Origin: Vibrio tasmaniensis
Lineage (GTDB): Bacteria; Pseudomonadota; Gammaproteobacteria; Enterobacterales; Vibrionaceae
Assembly (NCBI RefSeq): GCF_024347635.1
Contig: NZ_AP025510.1
Coordinates: forward strand, 806,001-870,000
Direction of reading: 5' to 3'
DNA: 64,000 nucleotides
The notes under the pieces are model-generated. The model worked only from the letters and a program-made list of their open reading frames with translations. It was not told the origin of the DNA and ran no database searches. Shown here one piece after another: positions 53,423 to 62,105 of this stretch. Every line of letters starts with the position of its first letter. Positions within the stretch are counted from its first letter, which is position 1. The position numbers and the translations under genes are program-made.

Positions 53423-55303
53423 ATGGCGTCGGATCTTCTGAATGTAGGAGCACAAAGTGTTCTTACTGCTCAGAGACAGTTAAACACCACAGGTCATAAC
53501 ATTTCTAACGCCAACACAGAGGGCTATAGCCGTCAGTCTGTGGTTCAAGGTGTGAATGACCCGCGCCAGTACGGTGGTCAAACCTACGGTATGGGTGTGC
53601 ATGTGGAAAATGTTCGCCGCTCTTGGGATCAGTTTGCCGTCAAAGAACTTAACTTATCAACAACCAATGCCGCTAACAAAGCGGATACAGAAGCTAACCT
53701 GGATATGCTGTCAAGCATGTTGTCATCGGTTGTTTCGAAGAAGATCCCAGAGAACCTCAATGAATGGTTTGATTCGGTTAAGACGCTTGCTGACACTCCT
53801 AATGATGTTGGTACACGAAAAGTCGTCATAGAAAAAGCCGGGTTATTAAGTAAAACGCTAAATGAATTTCATGAAACCGTTCGTCAACAGTCTGATTCTG
53901 CGAATAAAAAATTAGACATGGGTATCGAGCGAGTTAACCAAATTGCATACGAGATCCGTGATCTTCAGCGACTAATGGTACGAACTCCCGGACCTCATAA
54001 TGATCTACAAGATCAGCACGAACAGCTAGTTAATGAGCTTTCTGGTTACACTAAAGTGACGGTGACACCACGCGCTAATAATGAAGGCTTTAATGTCCAT
54101 ATCGGTAATGGTCATACCTTAGTTTCTGGGACAGAAGCGAGCCAGCTGAAAATGATCGATGGCGTACCAGATGCACATCAGCGTCGTCTTGCTATCGTAG
54201 AAGGAAAGTCATTAAAGGCGATTACTAACCGCGATATTGATGGACAAATCGGCGCGATGTTAGACATGCGTGATGAACATATTCCTGCAGTTATGGATGA
54301 GCTTGGTCGTTTGGCGACCGCGTTTTCATACGAGGTCAATGCATTGCAATCGCAAGGTTTGGATCTCAATGGCAATGTAGGTAAAAACCTGTTTACCGAT
54401 GTGAACTCTGAGTTAGTGGCTAAGTCTCGTGTTACTGCTCACGGACAGTCAAAAGCAGATGTCGCGGTTTATATTGATGATACTTCTGCTCTAAAAGGCG
54501 GCGAGTATGGCCTGAAATACGATGGCAGCGATTATATGGTGATTAAGCCAGATGGTGAAACGGTAAAAGTTAGCACTAATTCAACCGGCAATGCTTTTTA
54601 TTTAGATGGCATGCGAGTGGAAGTTCGAAACCCGCCTGAACTGGGTGAGAAGCTTTTGCTACGCCCAACCCGCAACTTTGCCGCTCAGATTCAGATGGAA
54701 ACCAAAGACCCTAAAGATATTGCGGCACAAAGCTATGAGGCATCAACTACCTTTGCTAAAGGCACTGCGGAGTTCAAAATATTGGCGGCAGGTCAACTGC
54801 GAGAGTTTGAAGTGATTGTGTCACCAAAGGGCGAACAGTTTGCGGTTACTGATCCTAAAGGCAACATACTTATGCAGCCTCAACCGTATCCACCACAAGG
54901 CCCTGTGACTATTAATGGCACAACGTTTGAACTTACACCGGGTGCGGTGGCAAACGATAAATTTACGGCAAACCTTGTCCCATCAGAAGGTGACAATGGC
55001 AACTTGCGTAAATTGCAAAATCTCCAAACAGGCAAAGTCTTGGATGATGGTGAGTCTACGATTCTAGATCTTTACCACAACTTGAATACTAATACGGGCT
55101 TGAAATCTTCAACGGCAAATCGCTTGAGTGATATTGCTAGATTAGAAAAAGAGTCAGCTCAAGAACGTATTGCTTCAGTCTCTGGGGTGAACCTAGATGA
55201 AGAAGCGGCAAATATGATGAAATTTCAGCAAGCGTACATGGCTTCGTCACGCATCATGCAAGCCGCCAATGATACGTTTAATACTATTTTGGCTTTGAGA
55301 TAG
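53423..55303 (+). CDS. flgK: Hook-associated protein 1, FlgK
   Basis: A 626-aa hook-filament junction protein. N-terminal LLNVGAQSVLTAQRQLNTTGHNISNANTEGYSRQSVVQ and C-terminal VSGVNLDEEAANMMKFQQAYMASSRIMQAANDTFNTIL are the axial-family ends; the middle is variable. Starts with ATG 53423 after a GGGGG stretch. 9 bp before flgL. Confidence 0.95.
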   Translation: MASDLLNVGAQSVLTAQRQLNTTGHNISNANTEGYSRQSVVQGVNDPRQYGGQTYGMGVHVENVRRSWDQFAVKELNLSTTNAANKADTEANLDMLSSMLSSVVSKKIPENLNEWFDSVKTLADTPNDVGTRKVVIEKAGLLSKTLNEFHETVRQQSDSANKKLDMGIERVNQIAYEIRDLQRLMVRTPGPHNDLQDQHEQLVNELSGYTKVTVTPRANNEGFNVHIGNGHTLVSGTEASQLKMIDGVPDAHQRRLAIVEGKSLKAITNRDIDGQIGAMLDMRDEHIPAVMDELGRLATAFSYEVNALQSQGLDLNGNVGKNLFTDVNSELVAKSRVTAHGQSKADVAVYIDDTSALKGGEYGLKYDGSDYMVIKPDGETVKVSTNSTGNAFYLDGMRVEVRNPPELGEKLLLRPTRNFAAQIQMETKDPKDIAAQSYEASTTFAKGTAEFKILAAGQLREFEVIVSPKGEQFAVTDPKGNILMQPQPYPPQGPVTINGTTFELTPGAVANDKFTANLVPSEGDNGNLRKLQNLQTGKVLDDGESTILDLYHNLNTNTGLKSSTANRLSDIARLEKESAQERIASVSGVNLDEEAANMMKFQQAYMASSRIMQAANDTFNTILALR

Positions 55304-55312
55304 GAAGTATAA

Positions 55313-56503
55313 ATGTTGACTCGTATTTCTAGCTTTCATAATTATCAGTCAGTACAAAATGACTTTCGCCGCCAAGAAAATAAGGTGCATCATAATCAAG
55401 CTCAACTGGCTTCTGGTAAGAAACTACAGTCGGCGAGTGATGATCCTTTGGCGACGCATTATTTACAAAACATCGGCCAGCAATCTGAGCAACTTAAACA
55501 GTATGTCGATGCGATCACTCTAATTAGAAACCGCCTTGAACATCATGAAGTCATGGTCGCCAACTCGGAAGGGTTCGCGGATGAAGCAAAACGAACCGTG
55601 ATGGAAATGATTAACGGTGCACTTTCTCCGGAAGACCGTTTAGCGAAGAAACGTGAAATTCAAGAGTTATCGAATAATCTTCTGCACTTAGCTAATACTC
55701 AAGATGAGTCGGGTAACTACACATTTTCAGGCACCAAGCCCAAGAGCCAACCGTTTTTTCAAGATAACGAAGGGAATGTCTCTTATCAAGGTGATGACTA
55801 TCAAAGAAAGATGCGAGTAGCAACTAGCTTTGAAATGGCAATGAACGATCCGGGCAGTAAGTTGTTTATGGAAATAGATAACCCGTTTGGTGATTACGAG
55901 CCTCAGTATGATCTTGAACCAGCCTCTGAGTTATTACTAGGGCGCGCAACCAATAAAGCTGACGATAGTGCAACTTATAAAGTGACCTTTGTTGATATGC
56001 AAACAGGCAAGTTCGCTTACCAGCTTGAAAAAGATGGCAAAGTGGTTGCTTCGGAAGATTTTGATCCTTCGAAAGGTGTTGTCTATGAAGGTCTGAATAT
56101 CCAATTCAAGGGGCAGATCACTAAGGGTGACTCGATCACTTTAGAGCCGAGAAAGACATTCTCCATTTTTGATACATTCAAAGAGACCGCCGAACAGGCT
56201 GAGAATCCAGTATCGGATGCATCGGCAACGGCAAAGCTGCACCAAATGACAGAAGAATTTCATGCCGCGTTTATTCATTTGACTAAGGCAAGAACGGATG
56301 TTGGTGCACGTTTGAGTACGTTGGATATTCAAGAGCAGCAACATGAAGATTTTAAGTTGTCTTTAGCGAAAGCCAAAAGCAACTTTGAAGACTTGGATTA
56401 TTCGAAAGCCATCATTGAATTCAATGAAAACTCTCGAGCGTTACAAGCTTCACAACAAGCGTTTGGCAAGACCAAAGACCTGACCTTGTTTAATTATATT
56501 TAG
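55313..56503 (+). CDS. flgL: Hook-associated protein 3, FlgL
   Basis: A 396-aa junction protein related to flagellin: MLTRISSFHNYQSVQNDFRRQENKVHHNQAQLASGKKLQSASDDPLATHYL at the start, and ALQASQQAFGKTKDLTLFNYI at the end. Co-transcribed with flgK. The 400-bp gap that follows carries a sigma-54 promoter for the first flagellin and a hairpin (CCGTATGTGCTATGCCATACG, near 56538) that may end flgKL. Confidence 0.94.
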   Translation: MLTRISSFHNYQSVQNDFRRQENKVHHNQAQLASGKKLQSASDDPLATHYLQNIGQQSEQLKQYVDAITLIRNRLEHHEVMVANSEGFADEAKRTVMEMINGALSPEDRLAKKREIQELSNNLLHLANTQDESGNYTFSGTKPKSQPFFQDNEGNVSYQGDDYQRKMRVATSFEMAMNDPGSKLFMEIDNPFGDYEPQYDLEPASELLLGRATNKADDSATYKVTFVDMQTGKFAYQLEKDGKVVASEDFDPSKGVVYEGLNIQFKGQITKGDSITLEPRKTFSIFDTFKETAEQAENPVSDASATAKLHQMTEEFHAAFIHLTKARTDVGARLSTLDIQEQQHEDFKLSLAKAKSNFEDLDYSKAIIEFNENSRALQASQQAFGKTKDLTLFNYI

Positions 56504-56748
56504 CTGTGAACAGTCGTTAATCTGGGGTTAGTTCTCTGCCGTATGTGCTATGCCATACGTGCGAATGATTCTATCGATTGCCGCTTTTTTATTCAAAGTG
56601 GCATGTTTAAAAAATAGCGGCAAAAAACGGCAACGAGAGATGTGAATCTCTTATATTCTCGACTTCATACAATTGGCATAGATGATTATCTTTAATTAAA
56701 CATCTGTTTTTATTGTGATTTTTAAATTATTGCAATTAATTTAAAAAG

Positions 56749-56766
56749 TTGGCACATAACATGCTT
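56749..56766 (+). promoter_or_regulatory. Sigma-54 promoter of the first flagellin gene
   Basis: TTGGCACATAACATGCTTTT: TGGCAC at -24 and TGC at -12, GG and GC 10 nt apart, about 140 bp before the ATG at 56905. The long leader ends in AAGGAGAG, a strong ribosome site. Confidence 0.82.
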
Positions 56767-56904
56767 TTGTATTTGTCATAAATGATTAATACAGATCTTA
56801 AACCTTATCTAGGGTTTATCGCGTAATACACGGTCAGTGCTTATCCATATGAGAGTAAAGCTGGCCGCTTCGCAGAAATTTTGCGAACTCATAAGGAGAG
56901 CAAT

Positions 56905-58104
56905 ATGGCTATTAATGTAAGCACTAACGTATCTGCTATGACAGCACAACGATACTTGAATAAATCGTCTAATGAACTAGCGACCTCTATGGAGCGTTTG
57001 TCATCAGGCCACAAGATCAACAGTGCAAAAGATGATGCAGCTGGTCTACAAATATCAAACCGTTTAACAGCCCAGTCTCGTGGTCTTGATGTAGCGATGC
57101 GTAATGCAAATGATGGTATTTCGATTGCTCAAACTGCAGAAGGCGCGATGAACGAATCAACGAACATACTACAACGTATGCGTGATCTAGCGATTCAGTC
57201 ATCAAACGGCACCAACTCTCCGGCAGAGCGTCAAGCATTAAACGAAGAGACTATGGCTCTTCAAGATGAGCTTAACCGTATCGCTGAGACCACGGCTTTC
57301 GGTGGCCGTCGCTTATTGAACGGCTCATTTGGTGAAGCTTCATTCCAGATTGGTTCAAATTCTGGTGAAGCGATGATCATGGCGCTAACGAGTATTCGTG
57401 CGGATGATTTCCGTATGGGTGGAACAACATTCGACACTGAAAACGCTAAAGATAAAAGCTGGGAAGTACCAGTAGCAGCAAAAGATCTTAAGTTTGAATT
57501 CAAAACTAAAGCGGGTGAAGAGATTACTCTCGATATAAGCGCCAAAGCCGGCGACGATATCGAAGAACTAGCCACTTACATTAATGGTCAATCTGATTTA
57601 ATTAACGCATCGGTTACTGATGAAGGTCGCATACAGGTATTTGTTGCCGAGCCAGATTTAGATGGTGAGATGAGAATCTCGGGTGGTTTAGCCTCTGAAC
57701 TAGGCTTCAAAAATGATGCTCCTGAAGGCCAGGAAACCACAACTACGGCGGATGGCAAAGTTGTACCTGCACCTGCTGTAGGTCGAACGACATTAGTTCA
57801 AGATGTCGATTTGAATACTGTAGCGGGTTCACAAAACGCAATCAGTGTCATCGACTCTGCAATGCAGTACGTTGATTCACAGCGTGCTGATTTGGGTGCG
57901 AAGCAAAACCGTCTAAGCCACAGTATTAATAACTTGGCAAACGTTCAAGAGAACGTAGACGCTTCAAACAGCCGAATAAAAGATACGGACTTTGCGAAAG
58001 AGACAACGCAAATGACCAAAGCTCAAATTCTGCAACAGGCAGGTACATCAATACTTGCTCAAGCAAAACAGTTGCCTAACTCTGCAATATCACTATTGCA
58101 ATAG
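56905..58104 (+). CDS. flaA: Flagellin, core FlaA type (sigma-54 dependent)
   Basis: A 399-aa filament subunit. ATG 56905 gives [20 protein letters not shown]; the eight codons before it in the frame are leader. D0/D1 ends are conserved ([26 protein letters not shown]; the C-terminal [22 protein letters not shown]). It lacks cysteine. It differs from the next two in the centre ([27 protein letters not shown]-rich [15 protein letters not shown]) and is the only one with a sigma-54 promoter, as for V. cholerae flaA, the essential flagellin. The letter is assigned on that basis. Confidence 0.88.
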   Translation: MAINVSTNVSAMTAQRYLNKSSNELATSMERLSSGHKINSAKDDAAGLQISNRLTAQSRGLDVAMRNANDGISIAQTAEGAMNESTNILQRMRDLAIQSSNGTNSPAERQALNEETMALQDELNRIAETTAFGGRRLLNGSFGEASFQIGSNSGEAMIMALTSIRADDFRMGGTTFDTENAKDKSWEVPVAAKDLKFEFKTKAGEEITLDISAKAGDDIEELATYINGQSDLINASVTDEGRIQVFVAEPDLDGEMRISGGLASELGFKNDAPEGQETTTTADGKVVPAPAVGRTTLVQDVDLNTVAGSQNAISVIDSAMQYVDSQRADLGAKQNRLSHSINNLANVQENVDASNSRIKDTDFAKETTQMTKAQILQQAGTSILAQAKQLPNSAISLLQ

Positions 58105-58293
58105 TTATTGGTGGAACTCGCTATTCGTGTTCAGACGTGAACCGCTTGGCGAGGGAAACTGGCAAGCATACTTACTATTGGGTGTTTAGCTCTCTCATCT
58201 CTCACCTGCTATCCATTTTTACGGTAAGAATGCAACGGCGCGTCGGAAATGTGTTCATTTCTCGATGATCTCCGCACAGGCTCTGACACGCCA

Positions 58294-58334
58294 ACTAGCC
58301 CCGGTTCCTTCACAGGAAAAGGGGCTTTTTCCTT
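58294..58334 (+). terminator. Terminator of the first flagellin gene
   Basis: AGCCCCGGTTCCTT and AGGAAAAGGGGCTTTTT pair around CAC. The stretch 58335-58640 that follows is A/T-rich; the minus-strand open frame over it is not convincing. Confidence 0.78.
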
Positions 58335-58644
58335 TCTACTTCTACATTTTTGTTTTCTTGCTAATCTTCTATCTTCTATCTTTTGAATCCTCAAAACCTC
58401 GAATTTACTCATCTGTTTCACGATAAATAACATCACTCTTTGTATAAGAAGCATACCAATCTGCGCTCTTTGGTGACTGTTCTTTTCTCGACCTTGGGTC
58501 ACGATAATCATGCTTAGTGTGTTTTTTGAACACATTTAAATGCATTCTCAATTGAAGACTGCCACAGTTATAGAAAATGTAAGATTTTAAGTATCTGATA
58601 AAATTGATTTTAATATTTAATTTGTGGTTTTTTGAAAGTTTTTC

Positions 58645-58671
58645 TAAAGCTTCTGAATTTCGAGCCGTTAT
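58645..58671 (+). promoter_or_regulatory. Sigma-28 promoter of the second flagellin gene
   Basis: TAAA and GCCGTTAT are 15 nt apart, close to the FliA consensus, 82 bp before the ATG. Confidence 0.82.
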
Positions 58672-58752
58672 TAAAAGTAACTTAGAGATAACTACTTGGT
58701 TTTCCGAGACGTCGGAAACCGCTATACCGGAAAATCAATTGGAGAAATCACC

Positions 58753-59919
58753 ATGGCAGTGAATGTAAATACCAACGTTTCAGCAATGACAGCACAACGT
58801 TACCTAAACAGTGCAAATAGCTCTCAACAAACATCAATGGAGCGCCTATCTTCAGGCTCTAAAATCAACAGCGCAAAAGATGACGCTGCTGGCCTACAAA
58901 TCTCGAACCGTTTGAATGTTCAGAGTCGCGGTCTTGATGTTGCTGTACGTAATGCTAACGATGGTATCTCTATCGCTCAAACGGCAGAAGGTGCGATGAA
59001 TGAAACATCGAACATTCTGCAACGTATGCGTGACTTGTCTCTACAATCAACAAACGGTTCAAATACAAAAGCTGACCGTGTTGCAATCCAAGAAGAAGTA
59101 ACGGCGCTTAACGATGAACTAAATCGTATCGCTGAAACGACATCTTTTGGTGGTAACAAGCTGCTTAACGGTACTCACGGTACTAAATCATTCCAAATTG
59201 GTGCGGATAATGGTGAGGCAGTAATGCTTCAACTGAAAGACATGCGTTCTGATAACGACCAAATGGGCGGCAACAGCTACCAATTTACAGAAGCTAAAGG
59301 TAAAGATTGGGGTGTAGCAGCTGGTGCGAATGACTTAACCATGTCATTAAAAGATAGCTTCGGTGACCAACGAGAAATCAACATCTCTGCTAAAGCAGGC
59401 GATGATATTGAAGAGCTAGCGACTTACATTAACGGTCAACAAGACCTAGTAAAAGCGTCAATTGATGAAGAAGGTAAACTGCAAATCTTCGCTGGTAACA
59501 ACAAAGTTGATGGGGAAATTGCATTTTCTGGTGCTTTATCAGATGAACTAGGCATGACAGCAGGTGCGAAGCCTGAGGACCCAAAAACGCTAGAGGCTAA
59601 GCAAGTTACGGTTGATAGTATCGACGTAACGTCTGTTGGTGGTGCACAAGAATCTGTAGCTGTTATCGATGCGGCACTTAAATATGTAGATAGCCACCGT
59701 TCTGAGCTTGGTGCTTTCCAAAACCGTTTCGACCACGCAATTAACAACTTAGACAACATCAACGAAAACGTTAATGCATCTAAGAGCCGTATCAAAGATA
59801 CCGATTTCGCTAAAGAGACGACTCAGATGACTAAATCTCAGATCCTTTCTCAAGCTTCAAGCTCGATTCTTGCTCAAGCGAAGCAAGCTCCGAACTCGGC
59901 ACTTAGCCTACTAGGTTAA
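58753..59919 (+). CDS. Flagellin (sigma-28 dependent), second copy
   Basis: A 388-aa filament subunit. ATG 58753 gives [20 protein letters not shown], following GGAG. The D0/D1 helices are close to the other two; the variable centre ([20 protein letters not shown]) resembles the third gene more than the first. Vibrio filaments contain several flagellins; those under FliA are accessory in V. cholerae. Which letter it carries cannot be told from sequence alone. Confidence 0.9.
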   Translation: MAVNVNTNVSAMTAQRYLNSANSSQQTSMERLSSGSKINSAKDDAAGLQISNRLNVQSRGLDVAVRNANDGISIAQTAEGAMNETSNILQRMRDLSLQSTNGSNTKADRVAIQEEVTALNDELNRIAETTSFGGNKLLNGTHGTKSFQIGADNGEAVMLQLKDMRSDNDQMGGNSYQFTEAKGKDWGVAAGANDLTMSLKDSFGDQREINISAKAGDDIEELATYINGQQDLVKASIDEEGKLQIFAGNNKVDGEIAFSGALSDELGMTAGAKPEDPKTLEAKQVTVDSIDVTSVGGAQESVAVIDAALKYVDSHRSELGAFQNRFDHAINNLDNINENVNASKSRIKDTDFAKETTQMTKSQILSQASSSILAQAKQAPNSALSLLG

Positions 59920-60000
59920 TCGGTTGAAAGGCCACGTTAATGAAAGATGTTAACGTTTGGCTTCCACAAATTAGCTCGTGGTGAGAGATGAGCGCTAAAT

Positions 60001-60028
60001 AAACCCAGCTTCGGCTGGGTTTTTTATT
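60001..60028 (+). terminator. Terminator of the second flagellin gene
   Basis: AAACCCAGC-TTCG-GCTGGGTTTTTT, slightly offset tetraloop stem with T-run. The rest of 60029-60240 shows no gene. Confidence 0.88.
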
Positions 60029-60239
60029 GCCTGTTATTTGGTAAAGGTACATTGGAGTGAAGTAGCGTGTCGGCGAAAAGGAGTAAAAGAGAGAGCAGGG
60101 ACTTTTTTATGTCAATTATCTGATAGGTATTGATACGCATTGTGCTAAATCCGGCTTTAAAAGATGCCGTGAGATTAATCGAGCTACTTCACGTTTTTTT
60201 TAATATTGAAAATAAAACGAAAAAAAATGCATTTTTTAT

Positions 60240-60266
60240 TAAAGCTTCTAGTTAAGGGGCCGTTAA
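60240..60266 (+). promoter_or_regulatory. Sigma-28 promoter of the third flagellin gene
   Basis: TAAA and GCCGTTAA, 15 nt apart. TAAAGCTTCT is identical to the start of the promoter before the second gene. It is about 130 bp before the ATG. Confidence 0.82.
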
Positions 60267-60397
60267 AGGGATTGAGAGAAATGATATGTACCAATGTAAG
60301 GTGAGAGAGACACTGGTATATAAAACAAAATTACATGTGTTTTTGTGAGGTGAGAGTCACATAAGTACATGAAAAAAATGCCTAAAGGAGATCAATT

Positions 60398-61576
60398 ATG
60401 GCGATTAATGTAAGCACAAATGTGTCTGCAATGACGGCTCAGCGCTACCTAAATAGCGCGGCTGAAGGTACTCAAAAATCAATGGAGCGTTTGTCTTCTG
60501 GCTATAAAATTAATAGCGCAAAAGATGATGCTGCAGGCCTACAAATCTCTAACCGCTTAACGTCGCAAAGCCGTGGCCTAGATATGGCTGTAAAAAATGC
60601 GAATGATGGTATCTCTATTGCCCAGACAGCTGAAGGCGCAATGAATGAGTCAACCAATATCCTGCAACGAATGCGTGACCTTTCCCTTCAATCTTCAAAT
60701 GGCTCAAACACGAAATCTGAACGTGTTGCAATCCAAGAAGAAGTCTCTGCTCTAAACAAAGAACTTAACCGTATTGCTGAAACGACCTCTTTTGGTGGTA
60801 ACAAGCTTTTGAACGGAACTTTCGGTAGTCAATCTTTCCAAATTGGTGCAGATTCTGGTGAAGCAGTAATGCTGACGATGAATAATATGCGTACTGATAC
60901 TGAAGCGATGGGCGGTAAAAGCTACAGCGTTGCAGAGGGTAAAGATACGTCTTGGCGCGTAGGTGAAGATTCTGTTCTAACGATGAAATACCAAGATCAG
61001 TTTGGTGACGTTCAAGATCTGTCGATTACTGCGAAACAAGGTAATGACATGGAAGAACTTGCCACTTACCTAAACGGTCAAAGCCCAGACATACAAGCAT
61101 CAGTAGGTGAAGGCGGTAAATTACAACTGTTCGCTTCAAGCCAAAAAGTTGATGGCAATGTAGAGTTTGGTGGTTCTCTTGCTGAAGAGTTAGGTCTTGG
61201 CTCTGGTAAAGATGCAGAAGGTAAAGAGGTTCCTGGCAGCAGCAAGGCTATCGTAACGGATGTTACTGTTAACGATATTGATGTAACTTCTGTTGCAGGT
61301 TCAAACAATGCTGTCTCTATTATTGACGGGGCCTTAAAGTCAGTCGACAGTAATCGTGCTTCTCTTGGTGCATTCCAAAACCGTTTTGACCACGCAATCA
61401 GCAACTTAGAAAATATTAACGAAAATGTTAATGCGTCTAAGAGCCGAATCAAAGATACTGATTACGCAAAAGAAACAACGGCAATGACGAAGTCTCAAAT
61501 CTTACAACAAGCGAGTACTTCTATTTTAGCTCAAGCAAAACAATCACCATCAGCAGCTCTAAGCTTATTGGGCTAA
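60398..61576 (+). CDS. Flagellin (sigma-28 dependent), third copy
   Basis: A 392-aa filament subunit starting [20 protein letters not shown] after AAAGGAG. Strongly similar to the second flagellin through residues 40-190 and at the C-terminus ([40 protein letters not shown]). It differs in the D2-like centre. A weak hairpin (61598-61621) separates it from flaG, so read-through into flaG is likely. Confidence 0.9.
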   Translation: MAINVSTNVSAMTAQRYLNSAAEGTQKSMERLSSGYKINSAKDDAAGLQISNRLTSQSRGLDMAVKNANDGISIAQTAEGAMNESTNILQRMRDLSLQSSNGSNTKSERVAIQEEVSALNKELNRIAETTSFGGNKLLNGTFGSQSFQIGADSGEAVMLTMNNMRTDTEAMGGKSYSVAEGKDTSWRVGEDSVLTMKYQDQFGDVQDLSITAKQGNDMEELATYLNGQSPDIQASVGEGGKLQLFASSQKVDGNVEFGGSLAEELGLGSGKDAEGKEVPGSSKAIVTDVTVNDIDVTSVAGSNNAVSIIDGALKSVDSNRASLGAFQNRFDHAISNLENINENVNASKSRIKDTDYAKETTAMTKSQILQQASTSILAQAKQSPSAALSLLG

Positions 61577-61626
61577 ACTTACTTCAGTAAGTAACGGTAA
61601 ACTCTACTTTGAGTAGGGTTTTACTG
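61577..61626 (+). terminator. Weak hairpins between the third flagellin and flaG
   Basis: ACTTACT-TC-AGTAAGT (61578-61593) and AACTCTACT-TTG-AGTAGGGTT followed by TT are short stems; the second may cause partial termination. Confidence 0.45.
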
Positions 61627-61657
61627 TTAGGCTCATAAAGGTGGGAGGGAGAGTGTT

Positions 61658-62083
61658 ATGGAAATATTATCTAACGCATCGAACATCCAGCCTTATGGCT
61701 CACCTAATGGCATTAAATTTGCAAGCGATAAAGGTAGTAGTGCGTCGAGCACTTTACAACTGAAAGAAGCAACATCTTATGACAAGGTAGAAAAATCGAA
61801 AGAGATGGCTACTGAAGCGGCGATTCAATTAGCTCAACATAGACAAGAGCTGAATGATGCGGAGCGAGTCAAAATGGTGGAGAAGGTCAATGAATTTATA
61901 TCTTCTCTCAACAAAGGTGTTGCTTTTAAAGTTGATGAAGAGACTGGGAGAGATGTGGTTACCATTTATGAGACCACAACGGGCGATATTATTCGCCAAA
62001 TTCCCGATGAAGAAATGCTCGAAATTCTAAGGCGCCTAGCAGCCCAAACCTCGAATAGTGGAATATTGGAGGCTAAGGTTTAA
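61658..62083 (+). CDS. flaG: FlaG family flagellar protein
   Basis: A 141-aa protein that affects filament length in polar-flagellated bacteria. The C-terminal 65 residues are the conserved FlaG domain: NEFISSLNKGVAFKVDEETGRDVVTIYETTTGDIIRQIPDEEMLEILRRL. The N-terminal part is variable. GGGAGGGAG precedes the start. 22 bp before fliD. Confidence 0.92.
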   Translation: MEILSNASNIQPYGSPNGIKFASDKGSSASSTLQLKEATSYDKVEKSKEMATEAAIQLAQHRQELNDAERVKMVEKVNEFISSLNKGVAFKVDEETGRDVVTIYETTTGDIIRQIPDEEMLEILRRLAAQTSNSGILEAKV

Positions 62084-62105
62084 GTCGTATTATTGAGGTG
62101 GTTTA

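Noticed and set aside
58209..58535. 108-aa minus-strand frame between flagellin genes
   Set aside because: It covers the flagellin terminator, has no ribosome site and its composition is basic and random-looking.
59436..59795. Antisense frames over the flagellin genes (also 57261-57575 and 61078-61452)
   Set aside because: They mirror one another because the flagellins are paralogous; no start signals.
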